From: Zeimonas sp964538505
Lineage (GTDB): Bacteria; Pseudomonadota; Gammaproteobacteria; Burkholderiales; Burkholderiaceae_E
Length of the DNA: 64,000 nt
Direction of reading: 5' to 3'
Assembly (NCBI GenBank): GCA_964538505.1
Contig: CAZIDY010000016.1
Location: 1-64,000, forward strand
A program made the position numbers and the translations under genes. A model generated the notes under the pieces. That model did not search any database, was not told the DNA's origin, and saw only the letters and a program-made list of their open reading frames with translations. This document shows, piece after piece, positions 51,634 through 61,700 of the stretch. The stretch's first letter is position 1, and each line of letters starts with the position of its first letter.

Positions 51634-52510
51634 GTTTTCCGAGGAAGCGCAGCTCGAAGACGTCGCTTTCGCAGACGTCGATGCAGCGGGCGCAGCGCAG
51701 GCAGTCGGCGTTGCGGATCGCGGGTGAGCGGCCGTGTTCTGCGCCGTACAGTGCGGGAGCGATCACCTGTGGTTCGGGGCAGGCCTTGAAGCAGTCGCCG
51801 CAGTGCGTGCAGGCGTCGCGATTCGTGGCGCTGACGTGCGTGGGCGAGACGCTGCCGAGCACGCCGTAGAACGCGCCGACCGGGCAGAGATGGCCGCACC
51901 AGCCGCGCGGCAGGACCAGCAGGTCGAACAGGAAGATCGCCAGCGCAACGCCGTAGCCGCCGGCCAGGCCGAAGACGAGTGCGCGCTGCAGCAGGGTGAT
52001 CGGGTTGACCGTCTCCCATGCGACGCTGCCCAGCAGCGCCGACATCAGGCAGGCGAGCCCCAGGATCGCGTAGCGTAGTCGCCGGTCTGGCTTCGTGCCG
52101 CGCAACAGCGTCGGCAGCTTCAGCTTCGTGCGCAGCCACGCGGCCAGGTCGGTGACCGGGTTGATCGGACATACCCACGCGCAATAGCTGCGCCCGCCGG
52201 CGAGCAGGTAGAAAGCGGCGACGATCGCAGCGCCGATGGCTGCGCCTGTGCCGATCGCATGCCGTGCGAGCAGGGTCTGCAGCGCGCCGAAGGGGTCGGT
52301 GAGCCCGATCAGTCCGAGCCACTCGCTCGAAGCCAGCGTTCCGCGCACGACCCAGAGGCCCGCCCACGGCCCGAGCAGGAAGCTCAGCAGGATCAGCAGC
52401 TGGCTCGTACGACGCGCCAGCAGCCAGCAATTGCGACGCAGCAGCGAGCGTGGCCGATGCGCAGGTGCCGCCGCGTCTGCCGGGGAGAGACTCTCAGCGT
52501 GCAACGGCAT
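51587..52510 (-). CDS. NapH-like membrane iron-sulfur protein
   Basis: A 307-residue inner-membrane protein. ATG 52510 gives a NapH-like start and overlaps the end of the NapG-like gene. Four helices (about residues 30-50, 80-100, 145-165 and 180-200) are accompanied by two CxxxCP motifs (YCAWVCPINP, WCGHLCPVGAF). Two C-terminal 4Fe-4S sites follow (CTHCGDCFKACPEP, CLRCARCIDVC). NapH passes electrons from quinol toward periplasmic NapG. No nap reductase genes are present here. The last residues (GKPGSDHGYEVTVV) are read from the hairpin repeat, so the natural C-terminus has been replaced or extended. Confidence 0.88.
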   Translation of the reverse strand: MPLHAESLSPADAAAPAHRPRSLLRRNCWLLARRTSQLLILLSFLLGPWAGLWVVRGTLASSEWLGLIGLTDPFGALQTLLARHAIGTGAAIGAAIVAAFYLLAGGRSYCAWVCPINPVTDLAAWLRTKLKLPTLLRGTKPDRRLRYAILGLACLMSALLGSVAWETVNPITLLQRALVFGLAGGYGVALAIFLFDLLVLPRGWCGHLCPVGAFYGVLGSVSPTHVSATNRDACTHCGDCFKACPEPQVIAPALYGAEHGRSPAIRNADCLRCARCIDVCESDVFELRFLGKRGKPGSDHGYEVTVV

Positions 52511-53117
52511 GGTTCGCGCGCACGGTGATCGCCGCATCGCCTTCGAGCACGCAGGCCTGCTCGCACAGTCCGCAACCGGTGCAGTGATCGGCATCGACGA
52601 CGGGCATGAAGAAGCCGCCGCCCTTCGTGCGAACCTGCTTCATCCGGATCGCCGTGCCTGCGATCGGACAGGCCCAGTAGCAGCTGTTGCAGTACGCAGC
52701 GCCGCTGTAGCTCAGGCAGCGTTCCGGTGCGCCGAGCTCGGCCACTCCCATTCGCGCGTCGCCGATCTTGCGCAGCGACGGGCGCAGCGCGCCGGTCGGG
52801 CAGGCCGCTACACAGGGAATCGTCTCGCACATGGCGCAGGCGTTCGTGCGCGCGCGGAAGTACGGCGTGCCGGCGGGCACCGCGTCGCCGACGAGATCGG
52901 CCAGGCGCAGCGTGTCCGGTGGACACGCCTGCACGCACAGCCCGCAGCGGATGCAGGCCGCGAGGAACTCGCGCTCGGGCAGGGCGCCGGGCGGGCGGAT
53001 GTGGTCCTCCGGCAGTGCATGAGCGTGCTCATGACCAATCCGCGTGCCGAGCAGCGCGGTGCCGGCGCCGAGCGCGAGCGCGCCCGACAGCAGTCGGCGT
53101 CGCGACGCCTTCTTCAA
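52494..53117 (-). CDS. NapG/MauM-like periplasmic ferredoxin
   Basis: A 207-residue protein with a twin-arginine-like signal (KASRRRLLSGALALGAGTAL) and four cysteine groups for 4Fe-4S clusters: CIRCGLCVQACPP, CAMCETIPCVAACPTGAL, CLSYSGAAYCNSCYWACPI and CTGCGLCEQAC. The TTG start at 53117 overlaps the stop of the DUF2848 gene (TTGA) and fits the family N-terminus; no ATG is available nearby. With the NapH-like protein it forms a quinol-to-periplasm electron path. The final acceptor is not encoded in the window. Confidence 0.88.
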   Translation of the reverse strand: MKKASRRRLLSGALALGAGTALLGTRIGHEHAHALPEDHIRPPGALPEREFLAACIRCGLCVQACPPDTLRLADLVGDAVPAGTPYFRARTNACAMCETIPCVAACPTGALRPSLRKIGDARMGVAELGAPERCLSYSGAAYCNSCYWACPIAGTAIRMKQVRTKGGGFFMPVVDADHCTGCGLCEQACVLEGDAAITVRANHAVAR

Positions 53118-53797
53118 GCCACTTCGGGCAGCATCACCACCGAATAGCGGTGATGAATCCGCCGGTCGCGCACCGGATCGAACAGCTCCATCTCGAAGGC
53201 GGCCGCGGGGCGAATGCCGCCGCGTGCGGCGACGGTGCCGCACAGCATCCCGGCGCCTTCGGGGATCAGGTCGTCGCCGAAATGACCTTCGGCAAGCTCG
53301 AGCGGATGGCGCAGCGATGCGAGCGTGCCCTCCTGGTAGAGCACGCGCTGGCCCTGCTCTTCGATCCACGCGCGCAGCACGAGCTCGTCCCAGTGCGCGG
53401 CCACGTCGCCGTAGGGCCACGCGCTGCGTGCGACCGGTTTCGGGCACGCCTGCTTCGACAGCGCGACGCTGTGCGTCTCGAGCTGGCGATCGGTGTGGTC
53501 GGAGGCGACGCTGACGTAGACGTTGCCGTCGTGCGAGAAGACGAAGGCCTCGGCTTCGCCCGAGGAGCCGTCACCGACCACCTCGATCGTGTCCTGCTGC
53601 GTGAGCCGGTCGGCCCCGACCCGGTAGTACAGCGGCACCGCGCTCGGGCGCGGCACGCCGAGTGCCGCGAGCTCCTCGATGTGATGCTCGATCGCGGCGC
53701 GGTCGCGGCCGGCCCAGCCGGCGATGATGCACTGACCGATCGTGACGTCGATGCGCGAAGGCGCCGGAGCCGAAGCGATCTCGAACGACAACTGCAT
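53114..53797 (-). CDS. DUF2848 family protein (FAH-like fold, putative hydrolase)
   Basis: A 227-residue protein with AGGAG before ATG 53797. Family sequence is clear: CIIAGWAGRDRAAIEHHIEE, LGVPRPSAVPLYYRV, VASDHTDRQLETHSVALSKQ and GTLASLRHPLELAEG. DUF2848 proteins are annotated as related to fumarylacetoacetate hydrolase domains, but no reaction is established. It sits between the TRAP transporter genes and the ferredoxin pair on one strand, 25 bases after dctM and overlapping the NapG-like gene. Processing of the TRAP substrate is the likeliest role. Confidence 0.82.
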   Translation of the reverse strand: MQLSFEIASAPAPSRIDVTIGQCIIAGWAGRDRAAIEHHIEELAALGVPRPSAVPLYYRVGADRLTQQDTIEVVGDGSSGEAEAFVFSHDGNVYVSVASDHTDRQLETHSVALSKQACPKPVARSAWPYGDVAAHWDELVLRAWIEEQGQRVLYQEGTLASLRHPLELAEGHFGDDLIPEGAGMLCGTVAARGGIRPAAAFEMELFDPVRDRRIHHRYSVVMLPEVA

Positions 53798-53822
53798 GAA
53801 TCGATTCTCCTGCGGTGTGGTT

Positions 53823-55106
53823 CTAGCCGAACACCGTCGGCAGCCACAGCGCCAGCCCGGGGAAGACGGTGAGGATGCCGACCATCACGATCAGCATGAT
53901 GACGAAGGGCAGGCTGCCGATCATCACGTCGTTCATGCTGCCGCCCTTGCGCAGGCTCTGCACGACGAAGAGGTTCAGCCCGACCGGCGGCGTGATCAGT
54001 GCGGTCTCGACGAGGATGATGATGATGAGGCCGAGCCAGACCTCGTCGAAGCCGAGCGTGAACATGATCGGCGCGACGATCGGGATCGTCGTGATCATCA
54101 TCGACAGCGTCTCCATGAAGCAGCCGAGGATCAGGTAGAAGATCACGAGGATCAGCAGCATCTCCATCTGCGAGATGTCGAGGCCGGTGACGGTGCTGGT
54201 GATCGCGTTGGTGATGCCCGCGCCCGACAGCACGAAGTTCAGGAAGGCCGCGCCGATGACGATCAGCATGATCATGGCCGAAGCCTTCATCGTGCCTTCG
54301 AGCGCCTCGCGCAGCATCGAGATACGCAATCGCCCCGAGAACAGCGCGAGCAGCAGCGCGCCTACGACGCCGAGCGCAGCCGCTTCGGTAGGGGTGGCGA
54401 CGCCGGCATAGATGGAACCGACGACGAGCAGGAAGATGCCCAGCGGCGGCACCAGGTGCACGAGGCTCGTCAGCCGCTGCGACCAGGTGGCGCGAATCTT
54501 CTCGCCGCCCCAGGCCGGACGCACCGTGCAGGCGATGCCGATGGCGAGCATGAAGAGCCCGGCGAGGATGATGCCCGGGATGATGCCGGCGAGATAGAGC
54601 TTCGGTACCGACGTGTTGGTGAGCACGCCGTAGATGATCAGGTTGATCGACGGCGGGATCAGGATGCCGAGCGTGCCGCCGGCCGCCAGGCTTCCGAGGA
54701 ACAGCGGCTCGTTGTAGTGTTTCTTCTCGATCTGCGGCAGCGCCACCGTGCCGACGGTGGCCGCGGTGGCGACGCTCGATCCGGAGGTGGCGGCGAACAC
54801 GGCGCTTGCGCCGATGTTCGCGTGCATCAGGCCCCCGGGCAGCCACGACAGCCACAGGCTCATCGCCGAGTACATCCGGTCGGCGAGACCGGAGCGCAGC
54901 AGGATCTCGCCGAGCAGAATGAACAGCGGAATCGCCACCAGCAGGAAGTTGGTGCTGCTCGACCACGCCACTTCGCCTATGGCGCGCGACAGCGGCAGCA
55001 TCGAGAACATCGGATCGAGGATCAGGCCGAGCATGCCGAGCGCAGCGCCCACCGGGATGCTCAGCCCGAGCAGCACCAGCAACAGCACCAGGAACGTGGC
55101 GATCAC
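53823..55106 (-). CDS. TRAP transporter large permease (DctM family)
   Basis: A 427-residue inner-membrane protein with about 12 helices. Motifs typical of DctM are MFSMLPLSRAIGEVAWSSST, FILLGEILLRSGLADRMYSA, TAATVGTVALPQIEKKHYNE and GILIPPSINLIIYGVLTNTS. It forms the sodium-driven channel of the TRAP system. GTG 55106 overlaps the DctQ stop (GTGA). Its order after DctP and DctQ is usual. Confidence 0.95.
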   Translation of the reverse strand: MIATFLVLLLVLLGLSIPVGAALGMLGLILDPMFSMLPLSRAIGEVAWSSSTNFLLVAIPLFILLGEILLRSGLADRMYSAMSLWLSWLPGGLMHANIGASAVFAATSGSSVATAATVGTVALPQIEKKHYNEPLFLGSLAAGGTLGILIPPSINLIIYGVLTNTSVPKLYLAGIIPGIILAGLFMLAIGIACTVRPAWGGEKIRATWSQRLTSLVHLVPPLGIFLLVVGSIYAGVATPTEAAALGVVGALLLALFSGRLRISMLREALEGTMKASAMIMLIVIGAAFLNFVLSGAGITNAITSTVTGLDISQMEMLLILVIFYLILGCFMETLSMMITTIPIVAPIMFTLGFDEVWLGLIIIILVETALITPPVGLNLFVVQSLRKGGSMNDVMIGSLPFVIMLIVMVGILTVFPGLALWLPTVFG

Positions 55107-55720
55107 CTTCGGTCTCCGAGCACGTTCCGTTCACCGGCCTCGACTTCCTCGGCTGCTTCCTCCTCGCTCGAGCGGATCCCGATCATCCGGTGCACGGTGG
55201 CGAGATCGCCCTGCACGAACGCGACCGACGAGCGCAGCAGCATCAGCGCGAGCACGATGCACAACCATGCGAGGCCGATCACCCAGAGCAGCTGCGGGAT
55301 CCACAAGGGCGTCGCCAGGATCGTGTTCGCCGTCGCGTTGCGCTCCCACGAGGTCGCGAAGACCTCGTAGGCGTAGCGCGTCCACCAGGCGATGAAGACG
55401 CCCAGGCTCACGAGCGCGAGCCAGTCGAGAAAGGCGGCCACGCGCACCGGCATCAGCCGGTAGAGCACATCGATGCGGATGTTCGCGCGCTGCAGCGTCG
55501 CGAAGGACAGCGCCCAGGTGATGCTGATGCCGAACGCGTAGCCCGAAAGCTCGTCGGAGCCGCCGAGGTAGAAGTCGAAGAACCTGCGGGTGATGACGTC
55601 CAGCGTGACGTAGATCGCGCTGGCGAGCGTGAGCGAGCCCGCCACCCAGACGGCGCCGCGGGACAGCAGCGTTGCCAGATCGAGCAGGCGGTCGAGCCGC
55701 CCGGGCGCCGTGGCGCGCAT
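55103..55720 (-). CDS. TRAP transporter small permease (DctQ family)
   Basis: A 205-residue protein with four helices (about residues 20-40, 58-78, 95-115 and 140-162) and the family segments FFDFYLGGSDELSGYAFGIS and LQRANIRIDVLYRLMP. It supports the large permease. Its ATG follows directly after the DctP stop (TAG then ATG) and its stop overlaps the DctM GTG. The Glu-rich C-terminal tail is probably cytoplasmic. Confidence 0.93.
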   Translation of the reverse strand: MRATAPGRLDRLLDLATLLSRGAVWVAGSLTLASAIYVTLDVITRRFFDFYLGGSDELSGYAFGISITWALSFATLQRANIRIDVLYRLMPVRVAAFLDWLALVSLGVFIAWWTRYAYEVFATSWERNATANTILATPLWIPQLLWVIGLAWLCIVLALMLLRSSVAFVQGDLATVHRMIGIRSSEEEAAEEVEAGERNVLGDRR

Positions 55721-56779
55721 CTATTTCGACGCAGTGATTCCGATCAGCTTGCCGACCGTTGCGTTCCAGTCCTTCACGCACTCGGCCGAGCAGCGCTGCG
55801 CCCATTTCGGAACGATCGTCTCGGCGGTGATCTTCTTCAGCAACTCGCGGTCGGCATCAGTGGGATCGACGCGCTTCATCTTGCCCTTGACGTCGAGCGG
55901 GCAGTCGGCCGAGCCGGTATTGCAGTCGTAGCCCATCTGCGTTTCCTTCGCCGCGCCGTCCCAGATGGAGTCGATCATCACGGCGATGTTCGTCTCGAGG
56001 AAGTCCTGCACTTTCGGATCGAGCCTGTTCCAGTACCCGAGGTTCGCCGCGTGGATCTGCTGGTTCCAGTTGATCGGCAGCGTGTACAGGTGCGTACTGA
56101 CCTCGTACCACTTCGCCGAGAAGCCCGACATCGAGCCGGTGATCGCGCAGTCGACGACGCCGTTCTGCAGGGCCGGCACGACGTCGCCGAAGGGCAGCGT
56201 GACGCTCGAGCCGCCGAGCGCCTGCACGAACTCGCCCTGGGTGCGGCTGCTCGTGCGTACCTTCTTGCCCTTGAGGTCGGCGAGCCCGGAGATCGGCGTG
56301 TTGCAGAAGAGCACCTGCGCCGGATAGGTGGACAGGCCGAGCACCTTCACGCCGCTCTTCTCGTAGAAGCGCGCGTACACCGGCTCGAACGCGTCGGTGA
56401 CCGCGCGCGCCGTCTTCACGTCGGGCGCGATGCCGGCGAGGTCGATCGCCTCGTTGATCGCGTTGTCGCTTGCGAAGTACGCGATCGTCGCCGTACCGAT
56501 CGGGATGACGCCCTGTCCGATCAGCCGCATGATCTCGGGACCCTTCAGCCCCATCTCGTTGAAGCCCTTGATCGTCGCCGTCACCTGGCCGTTCGAGAGC
56601 TCGGGCACGGTCTTCGTCCAGAACGGCTGCTCGTGGTTCTGGTACGCGGTGAGGTTGCTCAGGCCGCCGACCACCTGCAGCTCGGTCTTCGGAAGACCTT
56701 CGACCTTCTGCTGTGCGAGGGCGGGACCGGCGGCAAGCAGCGTGCCGAAGGCGACCGTGGCGAGCAGCGTTCTTTTCAT
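55721..56779 (-). CDS. TRAP transporter substrate-binding protein (DctP family)
   Basis: A 352-residue periplasmic binding protein. A signal peptide covers residues 1-22 (AAGPALA) and GGAGG precedes ATG 56779. Family features include KVRTSSRTQGEFVQALGGSS, VVPALQNGVVDCAITGSMSG and a conserved arginine in KKVRT that usually binds the substrate carboxylate. Four cysteines in the last third (CNTGSADC and QRCSAEC) may form disulfides. The substrate is expected to be an organic acid. It is first gene of the transporter run. Confidence 0.94.
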   Translation of the reverse strand: MKRTLLATVAFGTLLAAGPALAQQKVEGLPKTELQVVGGLSNLTAYQNHEQPFWTKTVPELSNGQVTATIKGFNEMGLKGPEIMRLIGQGVIPIGTATIAYFASDNAINEAIDLAGIAPDVKTARAVTDAFEPVYARFYEKSGVKVLGLSTYPAQVLFCNTPISGLADLKGKKVRTSSRTQGEFVQALGGSSVTLPFGDVVPALQNGVVDCAITGSMSGFSAKWYEVSTHLYTLPINWNQQIHAANLGYWNRLDPKVQDFLETNIAVMIDSIWDGAAKETQMGYDCNTGSADCPLDVKGKMKRVDPTDADRELLKKITAETIVPKWAQRCSAECVKDWNATVGKLIGITASK

Positions 56780-56833
56780 CTTGACCTCCAGGAAAAGTTC
56801 ATCGACACGGCCGATCTGGTCTGCGTGCCGGCT

Positions 56834-57664
56834 TCAAGACGACGCGAGCCGGGTGTTCGGCACGTCAGTGATGAGCATGTGGCCCGGCGCATGCGTGATG
56901 CTGAACTCGGGCCGGACCGTATGGATGATCGATTGCGGAGTGACGCCGCACGCCCAGAATACCGGGATCTCGCCCTCGAGAATGAAAGGCGGGTCTCCGT
57001 AGTCGGGGCGCATCAGGTCGGCGATGCCGATCTGCGCCGGATCGCCGAGATGCACCGGTGCGCCGTGCACCGACGGAAAGCGCGAGGTGATCTGCACCGC
57101 GCGGATCGCGTCGGGCGCCTTCATCGGGCGCATCGACACGACGAGCGGCCCGTGCAGGCGCGCAGTGGCAACCGTGGGTACCTTCGTGCGGTACATCGGC
57201 ACGTTGGTGCCGCGCGCGATGTGGCGTACCTCGATGCCGTCGGCGACGAGCGCTTCCTCGAAGGAGAACGAGCAGCCGATCGCGAAGGCGACGAGGTCGT
57301 CGCGCCAGACCGCCTGCAGGTCGGTCGGCTCGTCGACGAGCTCGCCGTTTCGCCAGACGCGATAGCGGGGAACGTCGGTGCGTACGTCGAGATCGTCGCC
57401 GAGCCCCGGCAACGTGTATTCACCGGCTTCGCTCACCGCGAGCAGCGGACACGGCTTCGGATTGCGCTGGCAGAACAGCAGGAACTCTGCGGCGAGCGCT
57501 TCAGGCAGGATCATCAGGTTCGCCTGCACGAAGCCCGGCGCGAGACCGGCGGTGGGGGCGCGGTGCGCACCCCGGCGCACGGCGAGACGGCAGCGCAGCG
57601 ACTCGGGCGCCGACTCGGGCAACACGGCAGGCCGGGTCGCATTCGTGGACGGAAGCTCGTTCAT
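56834..57664 (-). CDS. DUF1445 family putative hydro-lyase (D-glutamate cyclase-like)
   Basis: A 276-residue cytosolic protein of the DUF1445/YcsI family. Family stretches are APGFVQANLMILPEALAAEF, RYRVWRNGELVDEPTDLQ, FAIGCSFSFEEALVADGIEV and FWACGVTPQSIIHTVRPEF. Members are annotated as hydro-lyases and relate to mammalian D-glutamate cyclase. It is upstream of the TRAP genes on the same strand (54 bases before dctP), so it may act on the imported acid. ATG 57664 is used. Confidence 0.88.
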   Translation of the reverse strand: MNELPSTNATRPAVLPESAPESLRCRLAVRRGAHRAPTAGLAPGFVQANLMILPEALAAEFLLFCQRNPKPCPLLAVSEAGEYTLPGLGDDLDVRTDVPRYRVWRNGELVDEPTDLQAVWRDDLVAFAIGCSFSFEEALVADGIEVRHIARGTNVPMYRTKVPTVATARLHGPLVVSMRPMKAPDAIRAVQITSRFPSVHGAPVHLGDPAQIGIADLMRPDYGDPPFILEGEIPVFWACGVTPQSIIHTVRPEFSITHAPGHMLITDVPNTRLASS

Positions 57665-57735
57665 CGAAAACGCCTTGTGCGCCCGTCCGGGGCATCGTTT
57701 CCGTCTTTTATCATGGCGTTTGCCGTTCCCCTCTT

Positions 57736-58539
57736 TTGGCCCGCTGTCGTGTACGGGCGGGGCTGTCGTTGCTCATCCTGCTATTGAAGCTCGCGCTCGC
57801 GCCGGCTTCGATCCTGCTCGCCACGCTCGCCGCACGCCGATTCGGGCACGGCGTTGCCGGGCTGTTGTCGGGATTTCCGGTGATCGCCGGTCCGATCATT
57901 TTCGCGCTGATGTTCGAGCTCGCAGCCGTGGAGATCGAGGGCGTAGCGCGCGCGACGCTCGCGGCGTGTCCGGCCGCGATCGCGCACATCGTCACTTTTG
58001 CGTGGCTGTCGCGCAGGTTTTCCTGGGGTGCCTGCCTTGTCGGGGCCGCGGTCGCGTTCGTCGCCGTGGGTGCGGTCACGACCGCTGCGTGGATGCCGGG
58101 TGCCGTGCAGATCGCGCTGGCGATCGCCGGACCCTTCGTCGCGCTGCGCCTGATGCCGCGCGTGCACGCCGTCATGGGTGCGGTGCCGGTGCCGCGGCTG
58201 GAGATCGTGATGCGCCTCGTCGCGACCTTCGTTCTCGCGGCGGCCGTGCTGCTCAGCGCGCAGCACGTGCCGGCCGCCATCAGCGGGCTGCTGTTGGCGT
58301 GGCCGATCAGCGGCAGCATCCTGCCGAGTTTCACGTTGCCGGTGCACGGGCATGCCGCGACGGTGACGTTGCTGCGCGGCTTCGCGATCGGGCTGGTCGG
58401 TTTCGTGAGCTTTTTCGTTGCGCTGGTTGCGCTGCTGGTCGCGGGCGTACCGAAGTTCGTCGCGTTTGTCGTTGCGGCCGGGGTGTCGGCCGGTGCGGGG
58501 TGGTTGGTGCACCGGGCGCGTGCCGCGCTGGCGCGCTGA
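57736..58539 (+). CDS. uncharacterised integral membrane protein
   Basis: A protein of up to 267 residues with about eight hydrophobic helices between residues 10 and 255 and few charged loops. I do not recognise a firm family. Segments such as LAARRFGHGVAGLLSGFPVI and LLLAWPISGSILPSFTLPVH suggest two homologous halves, each with a Gly-Pro helix break. The start is unclear: TTG 57736, TTG 57769 and TTG 57784 are all in frame, and none has a convincing ribosome-binding site. An out-of-frame 24-codon ORF (ATG 57713) overlaps the start. It is divergent from the DUF1445 gene. Confidence 0.7.
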   Translation: MARCRVRAGLSLLILLLKLALAPASILLATLAARRFGHGVAGLLSGFPVIAGPIIFALMFELAAVEIEGVARATLAACPAAIAHIVTFAWLSRRFSWGACLVGAAVAFVAVGAVTTAAWMPGAVQIALAIAGPFVALRLMPRVHAVMGAVPVPRLEIVMRLVATFVLAAAVLLSAQHVPAAISGLLLAWPISGSILPSFTLPVHGHAATVTLLRGFAIGLVGFVSFFVALVALLVAGVPKFVAFVVAAGVSAGAGWLVHRARAALAR

Positions 58540-58783
58540 TACGGGTGAACGGTAGCGTGCCGCAGGTTCACACGGCCTCGATGACGTGAACCGGATCGCA
58601 CGGAAAGGGAGCACATTCGCGCACGGCAGAGCCAAGCTACGTCGAAACGCTCGTAGAGCGTGCAATTCGGCAGCCCTTATCGAACGGGTCGGGCAAACCG
58701 CTCGCGAAACGAGCAGTTCTATCGCAGTGCGATGAAGCTTCTCGTCTTCAGGCGCGATCTGGCGCCGATCGTCTTCCCGATCG

Positions 58784-61700
58784 CTACCGAAAATCCCGGC
58801 TCGACACCTCCAGCTCCCCCAGCCACCGCGAGTGGTCGACGACCCGCTGCGCGAGCAGGTGCCGCACCTCTCCGCCGGTTTCGGCATCGCGCTGCCAGCG
58901 GCCGTAGACGGTCATCAGTTTCGACGCGAGCACCGCGCTGCGAAAGCGCTCGAAGACGTCGGGCCAGACGATCACGTTGACAGTGCCGGTCTCGTCCTCG
59001 AGCGTGACGAAGATCGTCCCCGATGCCGTTTCAGGACGCTGTCGATGCGTGACGAGGCCGCTTGCCCGGGCGAGGCGTCCGTCGGGGAAGGTGCGCAATG
59101 CCTGCGCCGTCGCCACACGGTGCGTCGCGAGCCGATCGCGCAGCAATGCGAGCGGATGCCGGTGCATCGGAATGCCCAGCCCGCGATAGTCGGCGATGAT
59201 CTCGCGCGCTTCCGGCAGCGCCGGCAGGCGCGTTGTCAGCTCGTCGAAGCGCGCGTCGGCGAGCAGCTTCGGCATCGGCCGGATCGCAGCGGCTTCCCAA
59301 TGTGCTTGCGCGCGATGGCCGGCAAGCGCACACAGCGCGTCGGCCTGCGCGAGTGCGTTCAGCGCACGCGCATCGAGCTGCGCCTGCCGGGCGAGATCCT
59401 CGACGTCGTCGAATGCGAAGCGGGCGTCGGGGCGTTCGCTGCATCGTTTGAGACGCGCGGCAACGATGCGCTCGGCGGCGGCCTGCGGCAGGCCACGTAT
59501 ACGGTTCAGTCCGAGCCGTACTGCGGGTTGCGGGCGACGATCGATCACGCTGCCGTCGGCGGGTGCGCGATACGTCTGCGGCACGCCGTCTGCGTCGACC
59601 CGCTCCTCGAGCGTGCTCTCGATCTCGCTTACCAGCACGTCGACGCTGCGCACTTCGATGCCGTGCTCGCGCGCGTCGCGCACCAGCTGCGCCGGCGCGT
59701 AGAAGCCCATCGGCTGGCTGTTCAGCAGCGCGGCGAGAAACGCCGCCGGTTCGTGCCGCTTGATCCAGCTCGACACATAGACGAGCAGCGCGAAGCTCGC
59801 CGCGTGGCTCTCGGGGAAGCCGTATTCGCCGAAGCCCTGGATCTGCCGGAAGATCGCCTCGGCGAAGTCGCGTCCGTAGCCGCGCGCCATCATGCCGTCG
59901 ACGACACGCTGCTCGAAGGGCTCCAGCCCGCCGCGGCGGCGCCACGCCGCCATTGCGCGACGCAGCGCGTCGGCCTCGCCGCCGGAGAAGCCGGCGGCGA
60001 GCATCGCGATCTGCATCACCTGTTCCTGGAAGATCGGCACGCCGAGCGTGCGCTCGAGCGCGGGCCGGATCTCGTCGCGCGGATAGACGACGGGCTCGAG
60101 CCCCTGCCGACGGCGCAGGTACGGATGCACCATGCCGCCCTGGATCGGCCCGGGGCGCACGATGGCGACCTCGACGACGAGATCGTAGAAGCAGCGCGGC
60201 TTCAGTCGCGGCAGCATGCTCATCTGTGCGCGCGATTCGATCTGGAACACGCCGACGGTGTCGGCGCGCGAGATCATCTCGTAGGTGTCCGGGTCCTCGG
60301 CGGGAATGTCCTGGATGCGGAACGTGCAGCCGCGCCGTTGTCCGATGAAGTCGAGCGCGCGCCGGATCGCGCTCAGCATGCCGAGCGCGAGCACGTCGAC
60401 CTTCAGCAGCCCGAGCGCATCGAGATCGTCCTTGTCCCACTCGATGACGCTGCGATCGGCCATCGCCGCGTTCTCCACCGGAACCAGGCGCGTGAGCGCA
60501 TCGCGTGCGATGACGAAGCCGCCGGTGTGCTGCGACAGATGGCGCGGAAAACCGCGCAGCGTAGAGGCGAGCTCGAGCCATTGGCGCGCGACGCGCGATC
60601 CGGGGTCGAAGCCCGCTTCGCGCAGCCGCGTCGGCTGTACGCCGGCGTCCCACCATGCGTGCCCGCGCGCGAGCTGCTCGATGCGCTGCGCATCGATGCC
60701 GAGCGCGCGCCCGACGTCGCGCAGTGCCGAACGCGATCGGTAGCAGATCACGGTGGCGGTGAGCGCCGCGCGATGACGGCCGTATTTCGCGTAGAGGTAC
60801 TGGATGACCTCTTCGCGGCGCTGATGCTCGAAGTCGACGTCGATGTCGGGCGGCTCGTTGCGCTCGCGGCTGATGAAGCGCTCGAACAGCACGCTCGCGC
60901 GCGCCGGGTCGACCTCGGTGATGCCCAGGCAATAGCAGACCGCCGAGTTCGCCGCCGATCCGCGGCCCTGGCACAGGATGTCGCGGCTGCGCGCGAAGCG
61001 AACGATGTCGGCGACGGTGAGGAAATAGGGCTCGTACTTCAGTTCGGCGATCAGCGCGAGCTCGCGTTCGACCTGCTCGATCACCTTCGCCGGCGTGCCA
61101 TCGGGGTAGCGCGCCGGAAGGCCCTCGAAGGCGAGCGTGCGCAGCCAGCTCGCCGGCGTGTGCTGCGGCGGGACGATCTCCTCGGGATACTCGTAGCGCA
61201 GCTCGTCGAGCGAGAAGCGGCAGTGCCCGGCGATCTCGAGCGTCTCGTCGAGCAGTTCGCGCGGATACAGCCGGGCAAGACGCAGGCGGCTGCGCAGATG
61301 CTGCTCGGCGTTGGATGCGAGCGCATAGCCGAGCGACTTCAGCGGCGTGCGCAGCCGGATCGCGGTGAGCGTGTCCTGCAGCGCCTTGCGCGAACGGACG
61401 TGGCACAGCACGTCGCCGACCGCCACGCGCGGCAGGCCGACATGCCCGGCGATGCGCCGCGTCGCCTCGAGCAGCGCCGCATCGTGGCCGCGCACGAGCA
61501 GCGAAATGCCGAGCCAGCAGCGCCCGTCGAAACGCTCGCGCAGGAAGCGCGCCTGCTGCAGCAGGCGTTCCGCGGCGGGCTGCGCGCCGGGTTCGTCGAC
61601 GGCGACGATGGGCGAGGGCACCAGCAGCGCGAGGCAGTCGTCCACGCCTTCGGCGAGATCGTCGGCGAGCAGCCGGTAGCAGCCCTTGCCAGCGCGCATG

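Noticed and set aside
55190..57787. 865-codon plus-strand frame opposite the TRAP genes
   Set aside because: No recognisable domain; it is complementary to dctQ, dctP and the DUF1445 gene.
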